A DNA stretch of 64,000 nucleotides, from positions 3,041,223 through 3,105,222 of the forward strand of contig OZ026564.1 in the NCBI GenBank assembly GCA_964020155.1. The letters run 5' to 3'. The position numbers and the translations under genes are program-made. This DNA comes from Chondrilla cf. caribensis. Lineage: Eukaryota > Porifera > Demospongiae > Chondrillida > Chondrillidae. This document shows, in pieces, positions 54,150 through 64,000 of this stretch; the stretch's first letter is position 1, and each line of letters opens with the position of its first letter. The notes below the pieces were generated by a model. It had not been told where the DNA came from. It did not search any database and was given only the letters and a program-made list of their open reading frames with translations.

Positions 54150-55890
54150 TATTTGCCCAGTATTGGCTGTTCAGTATTACGTAGCTGTTTACAACAAAGG
54201 AATGGTTGTTCGATACCCTAGCAACCATTTTAATCTGCATCTAGTCACTGAAATAACTCTAGTGTGTACTACACTCATTAGTGTACACCTGGAACAACAG
54301 CTCAGCAGTAGAGTAGGGATGAGATGATTGACCTTGGTGTTTTTAAAACATAGCAACATGGCTGCCATGGAAACACATCCCCAAATTGATTTAAGGAATG
54401 CAAACCTGTCCTTAATGGAATACAGCGCTGTCCCACACAATGCCCACTCACATGGGTATCCTTGAACACATCCCACTCTAGGGTTGGGGGGACCAAGTGT
54501 GTGGGCGTTAGGAAGCCTTGTGACTCGGATTTGGGAGGCTATCACTTAACTCGGAGATGTCAGTACATCCTGTGTGCACCATCCTCCCGTATATTCAGTT
54601 CATGTGTGTGTGAATGTTCCTCATTAATTGTGTAATTGCATCCTTGTATCTGATGTTATCATCGCCCACAATCCACATTCTCTGGTGGGCATGTACGGTA
54701 GATACACCACTCACACGCATTTCCTGAAGCCTTTGTCTGGCAATTAGTGGAACATGATGAATGACGTCTTCAAATGTGATATGCATTCGTCTACCTCCCC
54801 AAACCCCTATATCCTATGAGGTTGTTACTTTTGCCCCTCCCTCTAGCAAGGTTTTCTATCTATATCCTTCAAAGGTGTTACTTTGGCCCTCCCTCTAGCA
54901 ATGTTTCCAAATAAAGCCATGTGGTGTGTGCTCTCCGGGAGTTGTTCTAGTCCGATGATACGATAACAAGCGCTAGTTCACCCATGATATCCAACACTAG
55001 ACATGATGACTCCATCACGCCCACTCAACCATACAGTAAACCCAATAGGTGCTAGTTTGTATGTATTAGTTGGTGTTGTGTGAACAATGCTTGAAAGTGT
55101 AATTTATGTATTTACCTACATTGTGTTGGTATTGCTCTAATGTACTGTATAGGTTTATATACTTAGTATGCTTCATTGTACTGACCAATGCATACTGCAC
55201 TGTTCTAATGCCTTGCCAAAAGTCAGGCAGCCATTTTGTCTAGTCTAGATTAGCCAGACAATGTTCATGATGTGACCACTCTGGCCAAGCAACCCAACAA
55301 TGCTGATACACCGTCTGGGCAAACCCGTACATTACCCCCACACATACCTGTACCTATGCATCCGCATGTACGTATGCATGTACATGTACGTTCATGCATA
55401 CGTGCCTAATGCGTACATACATGCCTATCACCATATACGTACGTACAAATGTACTCGCCCTTGCAAATGAACTCCACCTTATGCGTCAACACGGTCCAAA
55501 GTGTCTCCATCCTGATTGTGTACATGTCTCATGTAATATGTTTACAGGTGGTGATTTTCCCAAGCACTGTAATGTATTGGCACGCATGTACGTAAATTGT
55601 ATAATGTACTCGGTGTCTATGATGATTTTTCCGGTCGATACACCCCAGACGTTGGTTGTTTGCTTTTCAACACATCTATCACTCCATTAACCCCACACTA
55701 GACTTGCATTGCACGCCCAGCATGTTGTGACTAATGTTGCCATCATGTGTTCCCATAGACCAGGGCTGGTAAGAGGTGTGTACCCACACAAGGAGTCAGC
55801 CTTCTCTGCCGTCTGCCCCGTGTTGCTGGTGTGAATGGTTTCCTACATGCTGTCATGCTAGGTTGACCCCTCAGAATTCTAGATTGCCTC
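54150..55890. other. Region without supported gene
   Basis: Apart from short GTACGTATGC-rich stretches (55370-55450) I see no repeats, splice-bounded exons or hairpins I can support. Confidence 0.5.
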
Positions 55891-55894
55891 AGGC

Positions 55895-56228
55895 AGACAA
55901 CATGGCAGTGAATGGAGTGCTTCTAGCTAGTGTGCCTTGAATGTAGTGCTTCTAGCTAGTGTGCTTTGAATGGAGTGCTTCTAGCTAGTGTGCTTTGAAT
56001 GGAGTGCTTCTAGCTAGTGTGCTTTGAATGGAGTGCTTCTAGCTAGTGTGCTTTGAATGGAGTGCTTCTAGCTAGTGTGCTTTGAATGGAGTGCTTCTAG
56101 CTAGTGTGCTTTGAATGCAGTGCTTCTAGCTAGTGTGCTTTGAATGGAGTGCTTCTAGCTAGTGTGCTTTGAATGGAGTGCTTCTAGCTAGTGTGCTTTG
56201 AATGGAGTACTTCTAGCTAGTGTGCTGT
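55895..56228. repeat. 30-bp minisatellite, about 11 copies
   Basis: Unit GAATGGAGTGCTTCTAGCTA plus GTGTGCTTTG, nearly identical copies. Confidence 0.95.
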
Positions 56229-56334
56229 GATATTAGTCCTCTAATAAATACACAAACCAGTAGTTTTTCCAGTTATTATACACTATTGTGATGTTCTGGA
56301 CAAAACTATGTACACACTTAAGTTAATACACTAC

Positions 56335-56575
56335 AGACAGTACACAGTATTTACACAGTACATACAGTACACACAGTACATACAGTACATACAGTACACA
56401 CAGTGCATACAGTACATACAGTACACACAGTACATACAGTACACACAGTACATACAGTACACACAGTACATACAATACACACAGTACATGCAGTACACAC
56501 AGTACACACAGTACATACAGTACATACAGTACACACAGTACATACAATACACACAGTACATGCAGTACATATGAT
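56335..56575. repeat. 9-bp CAGTACA(C/T)A minisatellite
   Basis: About 26 units of CAGTACACA or CAGTACATA. The period of 9 keeps ORFs open on both strands. Confidence 0.93.
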
Positions 56576-57039
56576 ATACATGATCCACCTACCCACTCCC
56601 AACCACTTGAGCAGCCAATTTGCTGTCTGAAGTTCGCGCACTGTTCCAACCTCCAGTACGCCAAACCTTGACTAGCTGTAACACAACTCTCACTCACAAT
56701 GCAACTCGTAATCTCAGACAATCTCTCCTCCACACCCTCAATCGAAGTGGTAGAGTCGATTCAATGAATTCAATCCCATGCTATTAAGAGGTGAAACCAA
56801 GATCAGCTACCTGGTTCGTGAATGCACCAAGCAGTCAGCAATGATACCCAATCTTACCAAGCATTGTTGAGACCCTCGAATGCCCTTAATTCTGAGACGC
56901 CTTTCATTGTTTTTTCAACTTCTCTTCACTACATGAGACTGATGCGTCTGATTAATTGGGCGTCAGAAGATTCCCATCCTGTCCAAGATGGCTCACAGTA
57001 CTCAGACGCTGTGCAATTTTAACCCTAAAATGTATTTAA

Positions 57040-57320
57040 ACTACGTGTGTTGTACAAATGTACGTACATATGTACATGTACGTATGTGTACTGTACAAAC
57101 GTACATGCGTATATGTACATGTACGTGTACTACACAAATGTACATGCATATGTACGTGTAATGTATGTTTACTTTACAAACTATACACTGTACGTGTATG
57201 TATGTGCAGTATGTGTACTGTACTAACATACATTCATATATACGTACATACAACATACACGTGTACTGCAAGACATACATACGTACGTACAGTTCATACA
57301 TGTAGATGTATGTACGTATA
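57040..57320. repeat. GTACGTATG/TACATGTAC-rich tract
   Basis: Degenerate palindromic GTAC/CATA sequence, similar in style to 52740-52880, without a clear unit. From 57320 to 58120 nothing is supported. Confidence 0.6.
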
Positions 57321-58089
57321 CAAAATATTTAGGTTTTTTAAACAAAGTAACCCATTTTCCACATGTTGTCAGGTATCATCTTTGGTGGCCTTGTTGACCT
57401 TGTTCAGTATCTCTAGGTCATGCGCTTGATCCTTGCATCAGGTTACAACATGTCACCCACACAGTGATGTCAGCAACGCACCAGTGTGTTCCAGTCAATA
57501 CAAGTTTTCATAGAAATCTGCATATCTGCGTATATACTGGCTCAGGCACCTATTCTCCTGTATTGAATCATGTTATGGCAATGTACACTGTATCTGTGTG
57601 TGAGTGTATTTTTGAGAACTTTAGTATGACAGTTTTGTATTACTTTCTGTATTGCAGTGTAGCAACTCATACTGTACTGGTGTTTGTATTCTTGAGTATT
57701 GTAACATTTTACCACTATGTATTGTACTTGTGTACATATCCTTGAGTACTGTCAACTGTGTGTGGCAGTTTCTGCTGTATGTGTGTGCTCTGTGTCTTTG
57801 TGGATGACATCATCCTGGTTGGTGCATGTCAGCACTCACTCACAGTCGCCTGTCTGCACTGGGCTGTACCCTGGATGTTTGTGGGTTACTCACATTCTGA
57901 GGCTGTAGCTCTGCTGGTTGACCAGCTAGTGGTCACTCATGGGCAGTGGAATGATCACCAGACTGTGTAATTGTCATATGTTGTTACACTTTGCGCTACA
58001 AATTGTTGTAGACAGACTATGGGACAGTTTTAGTTGAGTGGGCCCTGTGTGTATTGTACGTATATAGGTACATGCATCTATTGTTTGTT

Positions 58090-58126
58090 TGTGTTGCTGT
58101 TGTTGTTGTTGTTGTTGGTGGTGGTG

Positions 58127-58185
<59 letters not shown>

Positions 58186-58250
58186 GTGTGTGAAGGTTGT
58201 GTGTGTGTGTATGTACATGTTGTGTGTGTGTACATGTTGTGTGTGTGAGA
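58090..58250. repeat. (GTT)n and (TG)n microsatellite
   Basis: TGTTGTTGT tract followed by interrupted TG repeats. Confidence 0.9.
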
Positions 58251-59246
58251 GAGAGGGACTCTACGTGGCTATACTTCAAGTTATAGCAGTCCTGCAATGT
58301 ACGGAATGCTGTTGAGGTTAGCGCCGTTCGCAGCACTCTTGATTCCGATGAGATAATGCACTAGTGAAAGTCATAGGTACTTGTGCTACATGCCCACAGG
58401 GACTTTCTTCCATTATCCTGTCTACATTCACACTTGCAAGTTTGCAGATGAGTCTGTCTGTCCTGCAGACTATGGTCATGTGGTTGGATCGATCTTGAAA
58501 CTCGAAACTGGTAGCCTAGTCTCGAACTACTTGCGCCCCATACAAGCCATCATAATCAAAATGCGATTTCATGTGCAGTTGTCCCTGTAGGTCACAGTGC
58601 CTACATACATTGTAACATGAACACACCGGCGGTCCCTTTTGAAGTACCCCTACCCTAAGGCAGGTTCTTTGAAATTGGGGTCAATTCCGATAACCGAAAT
58701 TGCTGGTATATGGTCCAAAGTGGTGAAACTTTGCCCGCAATTAAATGAAGCTTCGAATTTCAGGTGACTAATAGCCTGGATGAGGACTTTGTATAACGGA
58801 ATGTGGCCAACCTACCTTCATGGATCTTGTATGTTATTTGCATTCATTACTGTATATACTGTACACACGAGTAGTATGTAGGGTTACATATGCAGTTGGA
58901 CACACTCTGTGAAACACTTTTGACATGAAATCTCCGCTAACACACAATATGTATGTATCTGTTATCTTACAACAGCAAACTCTGTATATATGTTCACTGT
59001 GATGTGCTCGATTGTGATGAAATTTTGTTGACGTGTAAAAAGTATGAGGTCCCTTGGATCCCATCTTCACTTGGTTTGACTGTACATACGTATATACTGA
59101 TATTGTGTGTGATTTCATGACAGCCACTCACTTATGTACATGTATGGTATATACTCTATATACTGTATGTACTGCATATACAACAGTGTACGTATATTAT
59201 ACATAAATAATAATGTGATGTATGTACGTGTGTATAAGATTCAGTG

Positions 59247-59247
<1 letters not shown>

Positions 59248-59338
<91 letters not shown>

Positions 59339-59346
59339 CACACACG

Positions 59347-59420
<74 letters not shown>

Positions 59421-59464
59421 CACACACGTATACACACATGCACACACACACACATGCACACACG

Positions 59465-59530
<66 letters not shown>
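59248..59530. repeat. (CA)n with CATGCACACACGTATA interruptions
   Basis: Three long CA tracts separated by three copies of ATGCACACACGTATACACAC. From 58260 to 59240 and 59540 to 60040 I see nothing beyond a possible element end near 59085-59095. Confidence 0.95.
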
Positions 59531-59533
<3 letters not shown>

Positions 59534-60047
59534 CAGACAACAATGGTAATAAAATGTAGTTTGTGAGCAGTTGAACAAGTATGTGATCTCTATCAGTTCC
59601 ATTGTATGCACTTCCTGTGGCAGTTAATATTGTAATGGGTTCATGTACATGAGGACATTGTGTATGTATCCCCTAATCAATAGTTCCCAGGTTAACATCG
59701 TGTTAGGTGAGTACCCAACAGAGTCGACCTGTCTTGGGTTGTTTTACTGACTTCATGAAATCTCTGTCAGTGGTGACATGTGGTGCCTTATAGTGAAAGT
59801 CTTTTGCATATGGGGAGGTTATGAAGGTCATGATGTCACATCATCTGCATGCTTTTTCTCATGTGCATGGAACTAGCTGTGTTATTCAGGTATTTGGTGG
59901 TCACCTGTTCTTACATCCTGGTGTGTGTGTGTGTGGACAGACATACTCACAAGCAAGTACTAGGTATTTCCGCTGTAACCTCTGTGGATATGACAACTGC
60001 ACGCACAGTGAGAATACAACTCTAATGTCATGTGAATATGCGTAGTC

Positions 60048-61015
60048 AAACTTACTTAGTACCTGAGTATGTTGAAGGGCACACCAAATCTGTACTTCTT
60101 ATCAGAGGTACTTGCTATCAGTACTGGTTGACATAGTTTACATGAGCTTGAGACTGATTGAAGTGTATGTGCTAACCAGGAGTGTGTACTAACTAGGAGT
60201 GTACTAACCAGGAGTGTGTACTAACCAGGAGTGTGTACTAACCAGGAGTGTGTACTAACCAGGAGTGTGTACTAACCAGGAGTGTGTACTAACCAGGAGT
60301 GTGTACTGACCAGAAGTGTGTACTGACCAGGAGTGTGTACTGACCAGGAGTGTGTACTGACCAGGAGTGTGTACTAACCAGGAGTGTGTACTAACCAGGA
60401 GTGTGTACTAACTAAGAGTGTGTACTAACCAGGAGTGTGTACTAACCAGGAATATGTACTGACCAGGAGTGTGTACTGACCAGGAGTGTGTACTGACCAG
60501 GAGTGTGTACTGACCAGGAGTGTGTACTAACCAGGAGTGTGTACTAACCAGGAGTGTGTACTGACCAGGAGTGTGTACTGACCAGGAGTGTGTACTAACC
60601 AGGAGTGTGTACTAACTAAGAGTGTGTACTAACCAGGAGTGTGTACTAACCAGGAATATGTACTAACCAGGAGTGTGTACTAACTAGGAGTGTGTACTAA
60701 CTAGGAGTGTGTACTAACTAGGAGTGTGTACCTACCAGGAGTGTGTACTAACTAGGAGTGTGTACCTACCAGGAGTGTGTACTAACCAGGAGTATGTACT
60801 AACCAGGAGTATGTACTAACCAGGAGTATATACTAACCAGGAGTGCATGTGTACCAACCAGGAGTGTGTACTAACCTGGAGTGTGTACTAACTAGGAGTG
60901 TACTAACCAAGAATGTGTACCAACCAGGAGTGTGTACTAACCAGGAGTGTGTACTAACTAGGACTGTGTACTAACCAGGAGTGCATGTGTACCAACCAGG
61001 AGTGTGTACTAAGCA
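60048..61015. repeat. 17-bp minisatellite (about 48 copies) grown from a family 5 element end
   Basis: 60048-60180 is a family 5 copy (AGTCAAACTTACTTAGTACC... TCTGTACTTCTTATCAGAGG... GGTACTTGCTATCAGTACTGG). It passes without a break into units AGGAGTGTGTACTAACC. The unit equals the element's AACCAGGAGTAC subterminal sequence. CTGACC and CTAACC variants are clustered in blocks. Confidence 0.92.
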
Positions 61016-61819
61016 TAATGTTTACTATGTGAGTTGTAACTCTCTCTTAGTAATGGCACAATATCTATAGACTTGCTCTAATAGGATGTGTTGGATGAAA
61101 TGTGTGGTGTAGATGTTAATACTGTCATTCACATGCCCACATGCCTCTAATGTCACACTTACCACCTGGTCTACCAAACACTGTGCAGTGCTGATGCTAC
61201 ACCACCTCCATCAAAGTATTTCATTAATAGAGAATCCACTTCACATGGGCTCACTATGCGACAACAAATCAAATCCCTTTCGGCTTAAATGCGACGAGGG
61301 GCTGTTTTGGATTGTCTGCCTATCATCTTAAACATGTGCATGCATGGAGTCATTGGATACAGCTGTTTACTGCAAGACAGCTGCAGTGTCGCTTGCAATG
61401 ATATTCGAATGGTAAATCCTTTTTGTGTGCAAACATGCACCGGGCTGGTTTCATCATCCTACGTACAAGCTGGAAGGATTCAGTTTCCCCCAGTGGCAGG
61501 GTACAGTAAGAGGTGATTTCCCACATGCAAGCACCCCATTACACAATATTAGATAACCTTTTGTGATGTATGTGTATATTGATTACACATAGGCAATGTG
61601 ATACTTGTGTAGGATAAACTTTTTACTGATTTTGAATCCAATTTAAGTATAATTTTTAGTAGAATGGGTGTATTTAAAAGCTGTCCCATTGTGCTATTCT
61701 GTACCCTGTTCCCCTAGTGTGTGTGTGTGTGTGTAATATGTGAGAATGGTATGAATAGGAATTATTTGACATGATCGTGGGAGAGTACAAGAGAATGTGA
61801 ACTTTGAAGTGATCTACAG

Positions 61820-62480
61820 AACTATACGTATGTTCCTGAGGTAACTAGGTGTGGGGTGTATATGTACTATAATATGTTCCGAGGTAACTAGGCGTGGGGT
61901 GTATATGTACCATTTGTTTCCGAGGTAACTAGGCGTGGGGTGTATATGTACTATAATATGTTCCGAGGTAACTAGGCGTGGGGTGTATATGTACCATTTG
62001 TTCCAGAGGTAACCAGGTGTGGTGTGTATATGTACTATATGTTCTGAGGTAACTAGGCGTGGGGTGTATATGTACCATTTGTTCCTGAGGTGACCAGATG
62101 TGGGGTGTATATGTACCATATGTTCCAGAGGTAACTAGGTGTGGTGTGTATATGTACTATATGTTCCGAGGTAACCAGGTGTGGTGTGTATATGTACTAT
62201 ATGTTCTGAGGTAACTAGGCGTGGGGTGTATATGTACCATTTGTTCCTGAGGTGACCAGATGTGGGGTGTATATGTACCATTTGTTCCAGAGGTAACCAG
62301 GTGTGGTGTGTATATGTATTATATGTTCTGAGGTAACTAGGCGTGGGGTGTATATGTACCATTTGTTCCTGAGGTAACCAGGTGTGGTGTGTATATGTAC
62401 TATATTTTCCTGAGGTAACCAGGTGTGGGGTGTATATATACTATATTTTCCTAAGGTAACCAGGTGTGGGGTGTATTTCA
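61820..62480. repeat. ~40-bp minisatellite, about 16 copies
   Basis: Unit TTCCGAGGTAACTAGGCGTG plus GGGTGTATATGTACTATATG, with CAGGTGTGG and GACCAGATG variants. From 61020 to 61820 nothing is recognised. Confidence 0.93.
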
Positions 62481-62550
62481 AACACCCCTTGGCATAAGGC
62501 GGCATTATATTAGGCTGGGGTTACCACAGCAACTGAACAGTTGTACTCAC

Positions 62551-62700
62551 CTCCAGTCATTGATATCGGAAGTTGTGACATCACACTAATGATATCTGTA
62601 CTGATTGGAGAAGAACACATGGACTCCATAGGGCCTATGCAGTACCTAGTACTGAAGACTACTTCACATGCCTTCAGGTCCTGTGTCAATGTTCCCACCA
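62551..62700 (-). CDS. Candidate isolated exon, symmetric phase 1-1
   Basis: 150 nt between acceptor ccacacag| and donor GGAG|gtgagt on the minus strand, open, encoding GTLTQDLKACEVVFSTRYC... SPISTDIISVMSQLPISMTG. The 1-1 phase and Cys/beta content fit an extracellular module exon of a gene upstream (to the right). No partner exon found; could be chance or a fossil. Confidence 0.3.
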
Positions 62701-62734
62701 CTGTGTGGTGTGTCTGAGTGTACGTGTGTAGGTG

Positions 62735-62909
62735 CAGTGAATTCTTGTTAATCTGCCGCCGCTTTATCTCCCAAACCTGTTATAATCCACCACAATTTCC
62801 CAGTACCAGTATAGTGTACAAGTACCAATGAATATCCAGTTAGTCTGCCAAACTTGTTAATCCACCGTATTCTTTGAAGTGAATTGCGACGGATTAACTG
62901 TATTCACTG
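62735..62909 (-). mobile_element. Family 1 MITE, fourth copy (reverse)
   Basis: 175 bp. Starts CAGTGAATTCTTGTTAATC and ends CTGTATTCACTG followed by TA. The interior is the reverse complement of the copies at 5202, 24675 and 28668. Confidence 0.87.
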
Positions 62910-63194
62910 TACATGAGTAAGAATGAGTAATTGTGCATGTACGTGTGAGTAAGTCTCATTTCAAAATGGTATAGATTTTAGTGAGGGCAGTTCTTTGTAA
63001 AACAATACTGTGTGGATTGTGAAAATGAAGCCAAGCTCTCCTACTAGTGAAGGGAATTTCCCCAAATCTGGAAACCTCCCTCAAATCCAAAAATAAATCT
63101 GTGTGCATAGTGTGTCCTGCATATAGCAGATATTATATCATATTATATACAAACCTTCACATGTGAATGTTGTATTCTGGTATATCACGCTATG

Positions 63195-63690
63195 TACAGG
63201 ACAGGAGAGTGACTGAGGGTGAGTGTAGTGTAGCTGTGTGGTGCAGGAGAGTGACTGAGGGTGAGTGTAGTGTAGCTGTGTGGTGCAGGAAAGTGACTGA
63301 GGGTGAGTGTAGTGTAGCTGTGTGGTACAGGAGAGTGACTGAGGGTGAGTGTAGTGTAGCTGTGTGGTACAGGAGAGTGACTGAGGGTGAGTGTAGTGTA
63401 GCTGTGTGGTGCAGGAGAGTTGACTGAGGGTGAGTGTAGTGTAGCTGTGTGGTGCAGGAGAGTGACTGAGGGTGAGTGTAGTGTAGCTGAGTGGTACAGG
63501 AGAGTGACTGAGGGTGAGTGTAGTGTAGCTGTGTAGTGCAGGAGAGTGATTGAGGGTGAGTGTAGTGTAGCTGTGTGTTGCAGGAGAGTGATTGAGGGTG
63601 AGTGTAGTGCAGCTGTGTAGTGCAGGAGAGTTGACTGAGGGTGGGTGTAGTGTAGCTGTGTGGTGCAGGAGAGTGACTGAGGGTGGGTGT
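63195..63690. repeat. 42-bp minisatellite, about 12 copies
   Basis: Unit GTGTAGTGTAGCTGTGTGGT plus GCAGGAGAGTGACTGAGGGTGA. Two copies carry one extra base (GTTGACTG), which shifts frame. The rest to 64000 shows nothing I can support. Confidence 0.95.
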
Positions 63691-64000
63691 ACATGATGTA
63701 ACAGTGTTACAGTGTATGTAACATACTTGTGTGATATCAGAGAGGTGATCATGACGGCCGTGTGGTCTGATGATGTGGGGGAAGTGATAAGGAACGTAAT
63801 GTGATAGTAGCTAAGATGTCCGGGAGAGAGTAAGGATTGTGTCCACTAGCTATGTGATGTGTGAGGGTGAGGGTGAGGCTCATGTGGCTGTAGAAAAGGG
63901 GGGAGAGCAATAGTGTGTGTAGTACGATTCTCCCACACAGTGAGAAATGCATCTCTACATCCCACTGCACTTTAGGGCTTCCTTCAGTACAGAGCCTTTT

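Noticed and set aside
54595..54786. Minus-strand ORF MHITFEDVIHHVPLIARQRL...
   Set aside because: Protein-like composition, but no splice sites, similarity or neighbours to support a gene.
57758..57970. FVDDIILVG motif resembling a reverse transcriptase YxDD box
   Set aside because: The flanking residues show no other RT motifs and the frame is short; most likely coincidence.
59821..60045. Zinc-ribbon-like YFRCNLCGYDNC ORF
   Set aside because: Only one CxxC pair, no splice support, surrounded by repeats.

Overview
The window is animal nuclear DNA. It holds spliced genes with short exons, GT-AG introns and secreted or cytoplasmic metazoan protein families. The intergenic and intronic sequence is saturated with (CA/TG)n microsatellites, minisatellite arrays and short TA-flanked inverted-repeat elements. 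A sponge or other early-branching marine invertebrate is my best guess, from the repeat style and the secreted multi-domain architecture, but the sequence alone does not prove it. I saw no bacterial operons, rRNA, tRNA or CRISPR.

Gene A (minus strand, start codon at 30502, running off the left edge) fills the left half. I resolved 29 consecutive coding exons whose splice phases all agree: 12,682 coding bases, about 4,227 residues, still open at base 1. The N-terminus has a signal peptide followed by a large-lipid-transfer-protein (vitellogenin-N-like) module with its beta-sheet and helical parts. Next come a helical linker, a glycine-rich beta segment reminiscent of M23/barrel-sandwich folds, and a PAN-like cysteine motif. 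A long series of FN3/Ig-like repeats follows (signature: ID-TPP, then D-ESGI--Y-W-IGT-PG--DV), then a Cys-rich beta region and a dibasic RRKR processing site near the window edge. I do not recognise this combination as a named protein.

Gene B (plus strand, 30690-34664, three exons, 176 residues) is divergently arranged 187 bp from gene A. It encodes a small leucine-rich-repeat protein matching the LRMDA (C10orf11) pattern. The shared promoter gap contains a perfect TGACGTCA palindrome and a CCCCGCCC box.

Gene C (plus strand, start 35111, five exons to 53402, probably continuing) begins with a 10-base coding exon. It then encodes a His/Tyr/Pro-rich segment and a charged coiled coil. I do not recognise it. 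Its introns contain most of the large minisatellites of the window. From 53403 to 64000 I see mainly repeats, plus one weak candidate exon on the minus strand at 62551-62700.

Three repeat patterns stand out. (1) The TG phase of the microsatellites lies mostly on the sense strand of both divergent genes, so the orientation flips at the shared promoter, and many gene A splice donors are the first GT of such a tract. (2) There are several families of about 170-185 bp TA-flanked elements with CAGT... termini (pogo/Tigger-like MITEs), one with a paralogous empty site. (3) Many minisatellite units carry the terminal sequence of these elements, which suggests that the arrays arise by tandem expansion of element ends.
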